This document shows, piece by piece, positions 32,514 to 43,639 of a stretch of 64,000 bases of DNA (its first letter is position 1; every line of letters begins with the position of its first letter). The DNA comes from Hyparrhenia diplandra. Taxonomy: Eukaryota > Streptophyta > Magnoliopsida > Poales > Poaceae. A model generated the notes under the pieces. That model was not told where the DNA came from. It saw nothing but the letters and a program-made list of their open reading frames with translations, and made no database searches. A program made the position numbers and the translations under genes. The stretch is taken from the NCBI GenBank assembly GCA_015847255.1, contig JADLZK010009181.1, positions 248,001 through 312,000 of the forward strand, in the 5' to 3' direction.

Positions 32514-33233
32514 CACTAGTAACGAAATGATTTTGCGTGATATTGCAAAAATATTAACCGTGGCGGGCACTCTGTTTGCCCGTCACGGTTAATGCCCCGC
32601 CACATCCAATTTTATTTTCCGTGGCGGGCATCTTAAAATGTCCGTAACGGTTAATAGACATTAACCGTGGACGGACGGGCATTTAGATTGCCCGCCACGG
32701 AAAATAGATTTTCCATGGCGGGCAATATTAAAAGCCCGTCACTGTAAATCAAGGCCCAACAAGCAGCCCATTCGGCCCGATAAGATCCTTGGAATATAAA
32801 TACAGTCACTTAGGGTTTGAGGCTCACTCCACCCTCCCCCACTCTCTACCGTGGCCGCCCCTCCCACTTCCTCTCGGCGTGCGGCGCTGGCCTCTCGGCG
32901 CCGCATCCACTCCTCTTCTCCCACCCCACTCTTCTCCGCCCCCCACTCTTGTCGCGTCCATGTCCATCCTTAGCGCCGTCCCAAAAGGCCCAGGCCGGCC
33001 GCCTTCGGCTCCATTTGCGGTAGCGACCGAGGAGAGCTTGCAGACAGCGGACGGACGGACGGACGTCGGCATGTCGCGTTGGGCACGGAAGCCGCAACAG
33101 TCGAGAGTGGATGCGGGCACAAACCGCCCTCCACGGTTAATCTCACACTGTGACCCTAGTAAGGTGACAGGCGCTTCTGCCCGCCACCGTTAATCCAAAA
33201 CTCCAGTCACTTAAAAGGAAATCGTTACTAGTG
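32514..33233. mobile_element. Small CACTA element with promoter-like interior (720 bp)
   Basis: The left end is CACTAGTAACGAAATGATTT and the right end, on the minus strand, is CACTAGTAACGATTTCC. The 3-bp flanks are CGT and CAT, so one base differs. Subterminal repeats of TTAACCGTGGCGGGCA and its complement fill the left 200 bp. Inside, on the plus strand, are 'gaatataaatacagtcac' (TATA near 32793), 'tagggtttgagg' and a CT/CCG-rich leader, then GC-rich sequence that may encode up to 78 residues from an ATG at 32958. It lies in the leader intron of kinase 2. Confidence 0.8.
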
Positions 33234-33261
33234 CATATCGAACCAACTCAACTCATCATAC

Positions 33262-33366
33262 CTGATGTAAGGTCGTATGGAGCCCCTCTGTGAAAGACAC
33301 GCGAGTTGGAAATGATGGAGCCTCACGGCAATAGCTTACCGGTGCTCAACGATTGCGACCAAAAGC
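33262..33366 (-). other. Predicted 5'-untranslated exon of kinase 2
   Basis: Paralogue of 14497-14642 with the same donor (CATCAG|GTATGATG) and acceptor (ttgcag|gctttt). It is shorter by internal deletion. Confidence 0.5.
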
Positions 33367-35460
33367 CTGCAAAGAAAGAAGGCGGAAAGAATACCGACTT
33401 AGACCAAATTACTACATCACAAGAAAGAACAAAACCCCCTCCCCCCCTTCCATGGTAGTGTGTAGTGTCAGATCACCATGTCTCATCGACATTGACCACA
33501 CGTGTGTACTCTTGTATACCCAAGACCATGGAAGAAACATCGTCACAAGGAGATCATTGAAATTCCGGAAATATCTTCTAGTCGGCTGTTTTATTTTCGC
33601 GATCTTGCTGAGGCACATTTTTTTCATTAAGCAGAAGTAGAGTTTAACAATACAAAGATTGGACGGTAAATGGTGATTACTGAGCTGTTTAGTTTGCTGC
33701 TGTTAACCGGAGCACAGAGTAAAGTATAGCTATGTAAAAGATCTTGTTTACTCACTGCCTGGATCGGAGAAACAAGTGAGCAGAAGAATTTGATTGCTCC
33801 CAAGTAGTTTTGGCAACACAAATCACGCACACAGTCGGTGCTAGGATCAAGCTAGCCAAGAGATCCCATGTTGCCTTCTGTCCCCGAGTGTGTATGATGC
33901 GTCTGCGTAGAGGGAGAGAAAACCACAACCACCATTAGCTGATGCTGCCGCTAGTGCTACAGCCTACAAGAGGAAACTATATATATCCGTAATCCATATA
34001 ATATAGTAGTACTCCATGCTTACTCAGCAACAAGCTGGATGAATTAAACGAGCAGGGTCCTGTTGATCCGCAAGCTAAGCAAGATAGGAACCAGCACCGG
34101 CGCGGATGAAGGATGGCGAGGAGAAGGTGAGATTTCGGTGGAGGCGAGGTATTTTTGTGGACGGATGAGTGTAACTACTGCAGCATGCCGTGGAAGAATA
34201 GCGAGGTTCAACAGTGTGGATTGAAGAATGCAGATGCAGGCACAAGCTCTGAACACTCTTACAATATACTACTAGTGCCGTGGGTACGAATCGACACACG
34301 ACACAAGAAAGGGATAAAGACGACGACAATTGAACTCAACTACCGAGAGTACATCATGGCAGCACATGCTCACCACGCATCCCACAGCTAACACAAACTC
34401 CGTGAAGCGATTATTCAAGTGACCATGTCATCGTATTGTCGGGCAGGCCCCCTGTTTCCCTAGTTCTCCGCGTCATAAAACAAGTGTCGTTATTATATTC
34501 GTGCGATAACTTTAACTAGATTTGTAAAACAATTATCACCATTTGTATCTGGAAATAAGTTTAGGGAAATTCCGTGGGACACTAGAGAAACGTGTGTAAT
34601 TGGCCAGATCATACCGCGACGAATCAAGAATTTGCCTGGCAAATTCGTGGTTACTTGTCAAAAGACAGCACACTAATTATTTTATTAATTTTTCAGTTTT
34701 GAGAGAAGGTGGCTAAATATCAAAAATATCCCTGTGTTCGACCTTTTCGAACCTTCACAGGCATTTGTTGTAACACATCACCGGTCCCAGGGCATGCAGC
34801 AGGGCAAAGCTAGCAAAATCCCCTGTTACTTGCTGGCTGCCTCAAAGCTGGAAATAATGAACTGCAAGCTGGAGATGAGGGAGGAGAAACCCCGAGATTC
34901 TGGTGATAGGTGGGGTGGTCGACGAGCGGTGTACTAGTGCGGATGCTAGGCAAAGATAAATACGCAAGCAGGCACACTAGAGCCTATTTTATTAACAGGA
35001 GGGATTCTCCATACTGGGTTTTTATTGAAAAAGTAAATAAACAGTTACAGAGTTGAAAGACAGGCTCATGGCAGAGGGCGCCTTTGCAGCAACTCCGCTA
35101 ATAGAACCGAAGCACTTAACGAGAGCCCGAAAACTCAACTCCGCCTCAATATGTGCAAAACGGCTCTGGCTCCGGCTCCACTTCTATATCTATAGGTGTA
35201 AAAACGCATCTCCAACTTCGGTTGTTTGGTGCGGTTCCTTTGGCTTCGGTGCTGGAGCTGAAAAAAACATCTTAGATCCACTGCGTCCGTCAACGAGTCA
35301 ACTGCCGTGTAGGATGGTTACCACGCGGGACTAAAGCATGCATGAGCATCTCATCCTTCTGTATCCAATTATTGACCCGGCTAGTGGATCATATTAGAGT
35401 ATCTTTATAGATGGGCTAGAGCTAGTTAGTTTAGGATAAAGAATTGGTTAAGTAGAGAAT
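33367..35460. repeat. Kinase 2 upstream region (diverged K5 block)
   Basis: Only pieces match the other K5 copies: about 33361-33420 and 35325-35410 ('taaagcatgcatgagcatct', 'cggctagtggatcat'). Between them lie unmatched AT-rich sequence, a minus-strand TATA-like 'actatatatatccg' near 33975, and a segment at 35085-35290 with 'gtttggtgcggttcctttgg', which resembles the edge of a hAT-like or other DNA transposon. No gene recognised; the short frame at 35053-35334 is not supported by any motif. Confidence 0.4.
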
Positions 35461-36639
35461 GAGGTTTTAGTCCCGGTTCTCAACTGCCTTTAGTCTCGTT
35501 TTTTTTTGGAACCAGGACTGCGAAATTGGGATTAAAGCTAAGAGTTTTAGCCTCTAAACAAATTCTTGGATAGTTTTCAGCTCATTGGCTGCTAATGGCC
35601 TCACAAAATAAAGGAAAAGAGAACACACATGAAAATGAAAAGACAAAACAAAATATAACATATTATTCCATTCTTAATGAAAATGTCTAACACAATTCAC
35701 GATGGGGATGGTTGCTCCATGGAGCGAACCGCAATCGATCCATTAATCCATTTAATTAGTCTAGGAGCACCGGATGCTCCTTTTTATTAGATGCTGAACC
35801 AATGGAGCTCCCATGGATATTACGGGTCGCTCCATGGAAGAGCTCGATCAAGAGACCGGCCGGCGAACCAACCAAAGAAGGATCAATTAGATCGATCCAT
35901 CGAGATGGCTTTCCTCAACATGGAGCTGCAGACCTGGGCCTTCACTGATTAACTGCATGCATCGTGAACCGATCGACTTTCAGATCTCCAGGTCGGGCAT
36001 TCAGATCGATGTGTCTCCTGTATGCCTTCCTCTTCAGTTTCTGCATTGGTAATCTCCGAGCGATACAAGCAACTCACCGCCGCCGCGAGTGGATACACGC
36101 TACAGCCGCCGCCGCCGCAGCTAGCTAGACCCGGCCGACTCCTCCCCTACCCGATGATGGACCTGGCCGCACCTGTCCTTGCGCTCTCCAAGGCCGTCCT
36201 CTCCTCCCACGCCAGGTCTTTGCTTTTCTGCCGCGGCCGCCTCCTTGCCCGGTTGCCCCGTCCGCCCCGCTCCGCCGCCGCTGCCCCGCACGTCCGCGTC
36301 CGTGTCCGCCGCTCGCGCGGCTCGGACTCGTCGTGAGCGCTCGCGTCGGTTGGTTTGACCCACTCGAACCGTTGGTTCCTATAGTTCTTATCCATTGCTC
36401 CATTGTCATGTCATGGATTTTATTAGGGGCCCGTTTGATTCTATTTTTTTGGGCTGGTTCGATGAGCACAAAGAATGCAGATTAAACTTTTGTGTGTGTG
36501 TGTTGGGCCGGGGGCAGCAGCTATTCCTTAGGCAACTTTCTGCACGTGAAATAGTTTTGCTTTTGAAAAAAAAATGTGTGAACTCCTTCATTACTTATTA
36601 GCTATGTTTCTAGTTGTCATTGCAACACTAGAGAGGGTC
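35461..36639. other. Unassigned interval with a GC-rich island
   Basis: AT-rich sequence surrounds a GC-rich island at about 36060-36340. The plus-strand frame 36022-36336 could encode 104 residues; from an internal Met, MMDLAAPVLALSKAVLSSHA is followed by an Arg/Ser-rich stretch, which superficially resembles an organelle-targeting leader. There is no downstream continuation. Several 'gctccatgga' words at 35715-35840 form a loose palindromic cluster. It may be a captured first exon or a transposon interior. Confidence 0.3.
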
Positions 36640-37097
36640 TGAGCTTCCATGTAAATCTCCCAGAGTGCTCGAAGGATTTAACACATGTTTTCTCCAAAGC
36701 AAAATCATTTCACGTGCACCAAATTGCATAAGTAATGGCTGCAGCCCACACAAAGATTAATCTGCATTCTTTTTCTTTAGCTTAAGATTAATCTGCATTA
36801 TTTGTGCTCTAGTCCGTTAGCCAATTACTAAGCATATGGATTATAGATCTAGGTGGGATTAACGCAGTGTAGCTTTATATGATCAATTCTCCAAATAGTA
36901 TTATTAGCATGTTGGCAGTAAAAAAATGAGGTGTTTAACTATTTTGTTACTATCACAAACAACACTTCAGACCACCAGACAAATTCTTTTATCTAAGTTG
37001 TCCTTTGTTAAATTACAGATACCACACCAAAGGAAAATCTTGATTTTCAGAGGTAACGTCAGCCTTTCCATAAAAAATATTGTTGAAAGCTTGTCTG
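36640..37097 (-). repeat. Upstream block U, copy 2, joined to kinase exon-1 flank
   Basis: Matches 17980-18560 from the 'gcttgcat'/'ttaacacatgttttctcc' region to 'gaaagcttgtctgaa'. At about 37097 it changes abruptly to sequence that in unit 2 lies directly 5' of kinase exon 1 (32245-32450; 'gtagctctgctg', 'tttacatggagcttgctt'). The F block, NLR and kinase exons expected between them are absent, so this is a deletion or unequal-exchange junction. Confidence 0.75.
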
Positions 37098-38290
37098 AAA
37101 CTCTGAATCCTTGTTCGCCATCTCCATTATGTCACATGCAGTAGCTCTGCTGGGCGTCTCCTATTTACATGGAGCTTGCTTTTATGTGGGAAATTATGTA
37201 CTTGTGGCAAACATAGATTGTTACTGTACTTTAATAATTACTATTATGAGTTTCTCCAACATGTCAAATACTTTATCTGATGTACAGTAGAACTAAGGAG
37301 TTGTTAGTAAGAACTGTAATGTAACTCACAACGCAAATACATGGAAAACTAACTACTTAACAGAGTATATTTGTTAGAGCACGTATCAGACCAGGGTCAA
37401 CTCATCATACCTTCCAGCCAGCACGGATGATGATGCCTGTCTGGGAAGACACGGGAGGTGGCGATGATGGAGATGATGGTCTCACAGCAATACGTTGACC
37501 GAATGGACCGCCATGACCATGATGGTGTTCAACGATTGTGAATTGTGATCAAAAAGCCTGCAAACAAAGAAGATGGAAAGAATACCGACTTAAAACGAAA
37601 TACTACATCACAAATCCCGTCCCTCCTCATCAAAGAGATATATGTAGGGGAGAGGAGGAAACCACCATCTACATGCAAGCCTACCCACAAAAGAAACGAG
37701 GAGAGGATTTGATCATCACCGAGAACAGAATCGGTGCTAGCTCCTTGGGTTAATTAGCCTGAAGATCTCATGTTGGTTACGTGTACTGCCTGCAAGCAAG
37801 ATACATAGTAGAAGAGCCTCAAGACGATCGAGAGATGAGATGTCCGAGATTCCGTGGAGGCGAAAGGTCTTCTCGTCGACGAGCTGAGCAGAGCAGTAGG
37901 CCGTGGAGCTAGCTAGCGTTTCGTCCAATGCAGGTTGGTTTTTTTAGAAGGGCGGCAAAAGCTTTGCCGTATTTTTATTAGATGATAGTCCAATGCAGGT
38001 TTTATATGCTTCGTTAACAATTATGCCGTGATGCGCTGTGATTATTCAATTAGCTTCGGTTGTTTCCGCACGCTTGCTATACATGGAGCTGTCAATGAGT
38101 CATCCTTTTGTATCCACCCGGCTAGTGGATACTAATATAATTACGTTAGCTGTTAAATAATTTAATCTTTTGTGTTTTTAAGTAGTGCACCTTGTAGCCG
38201 GCAGAATATGTAGTGGTTACGCGCCTACTTTCTAGTTGTAGCCAAACATTTTTCAGAAGAAAACAAGTGTTTTGGTCGATGCAACCAAAT
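37098..38290 (-). repeat. Kinase leader/promoter block K5, copy 3 (no kinase)
   Basis: Contains the kinase 5' flank (37098-37400), leader exon (37557-37411, GAAG|GTATGATG donor), first-exon/promoter stretch (37690-37820, TATA core TATGTAT) and upstream K5 sequence. There is no kinase coding exon next to it, so any transcript would have no kinase body. Confidence 0.7.
37937..37987 (-). mobile_element. Ultrashort retroposon tail (51 bp), copy 3
   Basis: The run 'tttttttagaagggcggcaa' and the following 'tttttattagatgata' are bounded by perfect 14-bp direct repeats GTCCAATGCAGGTT (37923-37936 and 37988-38001). The same sequence is the 3' end of the longer LINE piece at 44154-45280. The matching site in unit 1 (15473-15486) is empty. 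Confidence 0.85.
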
Positions 38291-38638
38291 TCCTGCATAG
38301 TTTTCATCAACTTATTGGAGGTGACAAAATAGACAAAAAAGGGACATAAATGAGAAGGCAAAATTTTCAAAAGCAAAGTCTATAATTGCTATTTCATTTC
38401 ATTCTTGGTGAAAATGTCCGAAGCAATAATCTCCAAAGCTCTGCTTGTCGAAAGGATTGGTTCCCCCTTGTACACATTGCAACGACAGCTAGAAACATAG
38501 CTAATAGCTCATATATTCCTCTGAAGATAGCTTGCACAGAGTTAACATATGTTTTCTCCAAAGCGAAATCATTTCACGTGCACCAAATTGCATAAGTAAT
38601 GGCTGCAGCCCACACAAAGATTAATCTGCATTCTTTTT
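38290..38638 (-). repeat. Upstream block U, copy 3, left part
   Basis: U sequence interrupted by the retroposon at 38639-40132 inside 'gattaatctgcattcttt'; it resumes at 40133. Confidence 0.7.
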
Positions 38639-40132
38639 TTTTTTTTTTTGAGAACAATGGCAGGAGCTCTGCCTCTCAATTAAGACGGTAGAACACTATG
38701 TATAAGAAGGGTAGCCGAATATGGTGCAAGCGCACACGTAGGGCCAACCCACCCACACGACGCGGAAGAGAACACAACTATCACGAGTCATCGTTGCCAA
38801 GCTTGATTGCAAAACAACCAGCAGCTCCGACTTCCCATGATAGACCCCGGACAACCGAAAGCGAAAAACATGCGGGGACCGCCCCAAGCGAAAGGCCACG
38901 GACCGGTCATCGTTGCCCAGCTCAAATGAAGAGCAGCTCCGACTTCCAATCCTGAACCGTCTGCCCCTCCCGGCTCTTGCTCGACTTCGAAGCATACCGG
39001 GCGACAAGGAAGGGGGGTTCGCCTCGTGTCATCGTTGCCGAGCCACGTCCCAACGCTGCAGCTCCGACTTCGCTCCGCAAACCCCCCTCCACACGCACCC
39101 GGACGCCGAAGATGAAGAGCGTCGAACCGAAGACGATGTCGAAGCCTGGGCGAACTCAGAGCGGCGCCTTCAGGAAGGGGATGGCGTTGGGGGACGCCAC
39201 CGCCGCTCGTCCAAGATGGGACGGGGCTTTCGCCCAAAAGAGGCGGGGAGCACGGCGCCCTCAAGAGGAAGCGGCGCGCGGCTTTTCGCCCGCGGATGCC
39301 CCAGTACAACGTCCAGGTAGGACCCAGGGAACCGCTGCTGTCGTCGTCGTCGTCGTCGCTCCGGCGTCCCACAGAACCCGCTCCAGAGGGGCATCAACGC
39401 GCCGGCTGCATGCGGCGGCCGCGTAGCTGCGTCAACCGCCACCCGGCCCCTCGGTCAGGCCCTTGGAACCGAGCCTCGTCTTTGCCGCGTGTCACACTGC
39501 CGCACGCCGAAGCCGAAGAAGGCCCCGCCGCCGGCCCGGCACCCGCAACCTTCGCAGCCAGCCAGACGCCTTGACCACCGTCGGTCATGCGCACCCCACC
39601 ACCATGGATGCCGCCCCAGCCCAGAGGACCACAGATCGACGGGTTCCTGGACTCCGGATTCGAGCTGCTGCCCCACCATGGCCGGCGCCACCAGGGCCGT
39701 CCCCCAACCTGGGGGCACCGGATCCGGACACTAGGGCCCCCGAACCGGCTGCCCGGGCTCCGGGGAGCCCAGCCGGCCCGGCGGCGCCATCAGCCAGGGG
39801 AGAGGAGGGGGTGACGGAGGGAGAAGAAGGAAGCCGCCGCCGCCGCCGCACCCTGGTCCCGCCGCCGCCGCTGGCCAGGCTGCCGCGGTGGAGAGGCGGG
39901 ACGGCCTCGCCGAGCCCCACGCGGCTGCGGCAGCAGGCGCCACGCCACCACCGAGGAAGAGGAGAGCCCGCCGCCACCTTCCCCGGCGGGCAGCTGCGGC
40001 CTGCCTGCCGGCGGCCTGCTCGGCGGCGGCGAGGCGTGAGGAGGGAGGAGCGGGGAGGGCGCGGCGGCTAGGGTTTCCACCCGAGCCGCTGCGTGGGAGG
40101 GAGCGGGGGAGAAGTGCTGGGGGTGTTTCATA
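38639..40132 (-). mobile_element. Retroposon, GC-rich, with tandem 3' repeats
   Basis: A long poly-T at the left edge (poly-A on the minus strand) is followed by 'gagaacaatggcaggagctc', a common 3' end of grass retroposons. The right (5') end on the minus strand has a GC-rich leader containing 'aaaccctagccgccgcgcc'. It interrupts a U block cleanly; flanking 'ttcttt' at both sides is at most a short target duplication. Frames of 100-200 codons occur on both strands but are low-complexity, with no reverse transcriptase. It is either a 5' piece of a LINE transcript or a non-autonomous element. Confidence 0.65.
38787..39060. repeat. Three degenerate tandem repeats of about 120 bp
   Basis: The word GTCATCGTTGCC followed after 17-39 bases by GCAGCTCCGACTTC starts at 38787, 38906 and 39028, giving periods of 119 and 122 bp. 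They lie in the 3' part of the retroposon. Confidence 0.75.
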
Positions 40133-40333
40133 GTTCTTTGTACTCTAGTCCGTTAGCCAGTTGCTATGCATATGGATTATGATCTAGGTGGGCTTAACCC
40201 AGTGCAGCTTTATATGAACAATGCTCCAAATAGTATTATTAGCATGTTGGCAGTAAAAAAAGAGGTGTTTAACTATTTTGTTACTGTCACAAACAACACT
40301 TCAGACCACCAGACCAATTCTTTTTAGCTAAGT
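40133..40333 (-). repeat. Upstream block U, copy 3, right part, joined to F
   Basis: U sequence from 'tctagtccgttagccag' to 'ttctttttagctaag'. At 40334 it switches directly to the GC-rich F block ('tgaatccgccgctcgacaac'). The same junction occurs at 42573/42574. Confidence 0.7.
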
Positions 40334-40980
40334 GAATCCGCCGCTCGACAACGCCTCCACAGGCAGCCATCTTAGTACCAAGTACCAACTGATGACTGAT
40401 GTCAGTAGCTTGCTGGGCGCCGCCGTCCTGATGAAGGAGAGCGATCCTGGCCTCCTGGGCTTTAAGCAACAACTCTCAGAGACGGCGGTGCCCAAGGCCC
40501 CAAGCACAGGGCGCCCGGCCGGCAGATGGAGGCAGCCATCCTCCGAGATGGCGTCGACCGGTGGACGCAAGTGACAGAGCAGAGGCTGCCGGAGTCCCCT
40601 GCTCTGCTCTGCTCCGTCCAGTGGCCTGCCGCCGATCCCTCATGCATGGAGCTTTACACGAAGCTGATGTGGCGCGTGAGATGAACATTCTGCCACGTTC
40701 ACATGTATCGTTCCAACTCAGATTCACTTGGCTCGCATGAATGAAAGAATGAAAAAAAGGTAGAGGCACAAGACAGGGGAAATGGAAGACTTGACTTACG
40801 TGAGGGGTTAAGACAGAGGCAACGCTCCTGTCATTCACTTGCAGATGATCCAGTTCAGAGCTGCGTGATGACGATTGTTTTTGTCTGTCTATTTCTGGCT
40901 TGGTGTATCTTGTTGCGGAGGGCTAGCAGTGCTTGTGCCAGTAGAAGTTCAGATTTGGTATTTCGGTCAATTGTACTGTT
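40334..40980 (-). repeat. NLR 3'-flank block F, copy 3 (no NLR)
   Basis: Very similar to 42574-43150, with the GC-rich core, the splice-donor sub-block (donor near 40795) and 'gatgatccagttcagagctg'. Beyond about 41010 it departs from F and reaches K5 at about 41230; no NLR coding sequence lies between. Confidence 0.7.
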
Positions 40981-41229
40981 CTTTTCTGATACTCTGTTCT
41001 TGTCTGAAACTCTGAAACTACTACACAACAGGGTATTCACGTTAAGCCAAAAAGGAAGGGGCGTACGTGCTAATGGGAAGGAAAGGGCCGTGCTCGGATT
41101 TGCTCCCACGATTAGAGGATTTGATGACGTTTTTTTTTCTTTTCCAGGTTGATTAATTCATTAATTAATGTTCAAAAATAAGAACGTCAATGGTTCAGAT
41201 TCATTTGAGATATTACCCCCTTAACAAGT
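40981..41229. other. Junction segment between F and K5
   Basis: About 250 bp with no match elsewhere in the window and no coding frame; it marks the missing NLR-kinase interval of this unit. Confidence 0.4.
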
Positions 41230-41960
41230 AAAAAATGTACCGTAGCACCACTCGCAAAGAACCAGGAAGGGGAACGAGAGCAGGATTTGATGATCAACGA
41301 GAACAGAATCGGTGCTAGCTCCTTGGGTTAATTAGCCTGAAGATCCCATGTTGGTTACGTCTCACGTGTACTGCCTGCAAGCAAGATACATAGTAGATCG
41401 AGGAGCCTCAAGACGATCGAGAGTGTACCGCGCGCGGCAGATGATCGATCGATGAGACGTCCGAGATTCTGTGGAGGCGAAAGGTCTTCGTCGACGAGCT
41501 GAGCAGAGCAGTGCATACAGAGCAGTCTAACACTAGCGATTTGTCCAATGCAGGTTGGTTTTTTAAAGGGCTGCAAAAACTTTGCCGTATTTTTATTAGA
41601 CGATAGTCCGATGCAGGTTGTATATTGCTTCATTAATAATTATGCCATGACGCGCTGCCATTATTCAATTAGCTCTGGTTGTTTCCGCACGCTTGCTCTA
41701 CGCTTCTGGTCATATTTTTTGTTTTGAAATTAAAGCATGCATGGAGCTGCCAATGAGTCATCCTTTTTGTATACACCCAGCTAGTGGATACTAATACTAA
41801 TATAATTACGTTAGCTGTTACATAATTTAATCTTTTGTGTTTTAAGTAGTGCACCTTGTAGCCGGCAGAATATCTAGTGGTTATGAGCCTACTTTGTAGT
41901 TGTAACCAAACATTTTTCAGAAGAAAACAAGTGTTTTGGTCGATGCAGCCAAATTCCTGC
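41230..41960 (-). repeat. Kinase promoter block K5, copy 4 (no kinase)
   Basis: Close to copy 3 (37680-38310), including the promoter stretch (TATA core TATGTAT near 41390) and the filled retroposon site. The leader exon and kinase exons are absent. Confidence 0.7.
41557..41605 (-). mobile_element. Ultrashort retroposon tail (49 bp), copy 4
   Basis: Orthologous to 37937-37987. The flanking 14-bp repeats are GTCCAATGCAGGTT (41543-41556) and GTCCGATGCAGGTT (41606-41619), one mismatch. Confidence 0.8.
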
Positions 41961-42573
41961 ATAGTTTTCATCAAGGTGACAAAATAGACAAAAAGGGGAC
42001 ATAGATGACAAGGTATTATTGCTATTTCATTTCATTCTTGGTGAAAATGTCCGAAGCAATAACATCCAAAGCTCTGCTTGTCGAACATGGACGGAGCTAT
42101 CAGTGGGGCGGGTGAACATGACAAAAAGGGGACATAGTTTTCAGGCTTCGTCACTCGAAAGGATCGGTCTCCCCTTTACACATTGTAACAACAGCTAGAA
42201 ACAAAGCTAATAGCTCATATATTCCTCCGAAGATAGCTTGCAGAGTTAACATATGTTTTCTCTAAAGCGAAATCATTTCACGTGCACCAAATTGCATAAG
42301 TAATGGCTGCAGCCCTCACAAAGATTAATCTGCATTCTTTTTCTTTAGCTTAAGATTAATCTGCATTATTTGTGCTCTAGTCCGTTAGCCAATTGCTAAG
42401 CATATGGATTATAGATCTAGGTGGGATCCTGGGAATAACCCAGTGTAGCTTTATATGAACAATTCTCCAAATAGTATTATTAGCATGTTGGCAGTAAGAA
42501 AAGAGGTGTTTAACTATTTTGTTACTGTCACAAACAACACTTCAGTCCACCAGACCAATTCTTTTTACCTAAG
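41961..42573 (-). repeat. Upstream block U, copy 4
   Basis: Contains all U landmarks from 'gtgaaaatgtccgaagcaat' to 'ttctttttacctaag', with a small local insertion near 42085-42155 that partly repeats 'gacaaaaaggggacatag'. Confidence 0.75.
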
Positions 42574-43230
42574 TGAATCCACCGCTCGACAACGCCTTAG
42601 TACCAAGTACCAACTGAGCGCCGCCGTCCTGATGACGGAGAGCGATCCTGGCCTCCTGGGCTTTAAGCACCAACTCTCAGAGACGGCGGTGCCCAAGGCC
42701 CCAAGCACAGGCCGCCCGGCCGGCAGATGGAGGCAGCCATCCTCCGAGATGGCGTCGACCGGTGTGACGGGCAGAGGCTGCCGGAGTCCCCTGCTCTGCT
42801 CTGCTCTGCTCGGTCCAGTGGCCTGCCGCCGATCCCTCATGCATGGAGCTTTACACGAAGCTGATGTGGTGCGTAAGATGAACATTCTGCCACGTTCACA
42901 TGTATCGTTCCAACTCAGATGCACTTGGCACGTATGACAGAATGAAAAAAAATAAGGTAGAGGCACAAGATAGGGGAAATAGAAGACTTGACTTACGTGA
43001 GGGGTTAGGACAGAGGCTGTCATTCACTTGCAGATGATCCTGTTCAGAGCTGCGTGATGACGATTGTTTTTATCTGTCTATTTCTGGCTTGGTGTATCTT
43101 GTTGCGGAGGGCTAGCAGTGCTTGTGCCAGTAGAAGTTCAGTTTTGGTATTTCGGTCAATTGTACTGTTCTTTTCTGATACTCTGTTTCTTGTCTGAAAC
43201 TCAGTAAGAACGGTATTTCTGTTGATTTCA
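42574..43230 (-). repeat. NLR 3'-flank block F, copy 4
   Basis: Near-duplicate of 40334-40980 with small deletions; the shared F-block donor (CTCACGTAAGTC) lies near 42995. Confidence 0.7.
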
Positions 43231-43384
43231 ATGGAAATGGGGGAGATCCCTCGTCTCGATAAAAATTATAGTTCAAAATTGTGAATACATACATAGACAA
43301 TCCAGAGCACATAGTAATAATACACAATATGAAGAAATATCCTGCACGGCAGATGGAAACAAGCATGTTACCCGGAAGAAAATA

Positions 43385-43610
43385 TAATTTTGGAAGGTCA
43401 TTCGCCTTGGGCAGGGACCGGATGGCTGGGCAGTATGATCACTAATTGTTGCCATGAATCTGGGAGGCAATGCTTGGGCAGTGACTGGATTTCTGGACAA
43501 CTGCTGATATCCAATTCTTCAAGAGAACTTGGGAGGCCATCCTTGGGTAGCATCTGGATTGCTTTGCACAACCAGATCCGTAACCTCTTGAGATTGGGAA
43601 GCCTATGCTG
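43385..43610 (-). pseudogene. NLR C-terminal LRR remnant
   Basis: On the minus strand this reads LPNLKRLRIWLCKAIQMLP, GLPSSLEELDISSCPEIQSLP and KHCLPDS, the last LRR units of this NLR family, with the same P-N-L-K-.-L and LPDS signatures as NLR-A and NLR-B. The frame then breaks, and the typical C-terminus is missing. Upstream (higher coordinates) the LRR stops abruptly near 43615. It shows that a further NLR once stood in this unit. Confidence 0.8.
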
Positions 43611-43639
43611 GACAGCAGGAGTACATTAAACATATTCAC

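Noticed and set aside
35715..35840. Palindromic 'gctccatgga' cluster as a MITE
   Set aside because: No matching pair of terminal inverted repeats or target duplication could be defined.
36022..36336. Possible organelle-targeted protein start
   Set aside because: Only a leader-like composition supports it; there is no downstream exon, splice donor or mature domain that I can identify.
38787..39060. CRISPR-like array
   Set aside because: Only three degenerate repeats of about 120 bp within a plant retroposon; spacing and repeat length do not fit CRISPR, and the genome is eukaryotic.
39463..40071. 202-codon Arg/Pro-rich frame on the plus strand
   Set aside because: It is antisense to the retroposon and low-complexity, with no recognised domain.
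40476..40838. Open frames in the GC-rich F block (also 42565-43023 and 45287-45748)
   Set aside because: The reading frames and stop positions differ among the copies although the DNA is very similar, so there is no sign of coding constraint.
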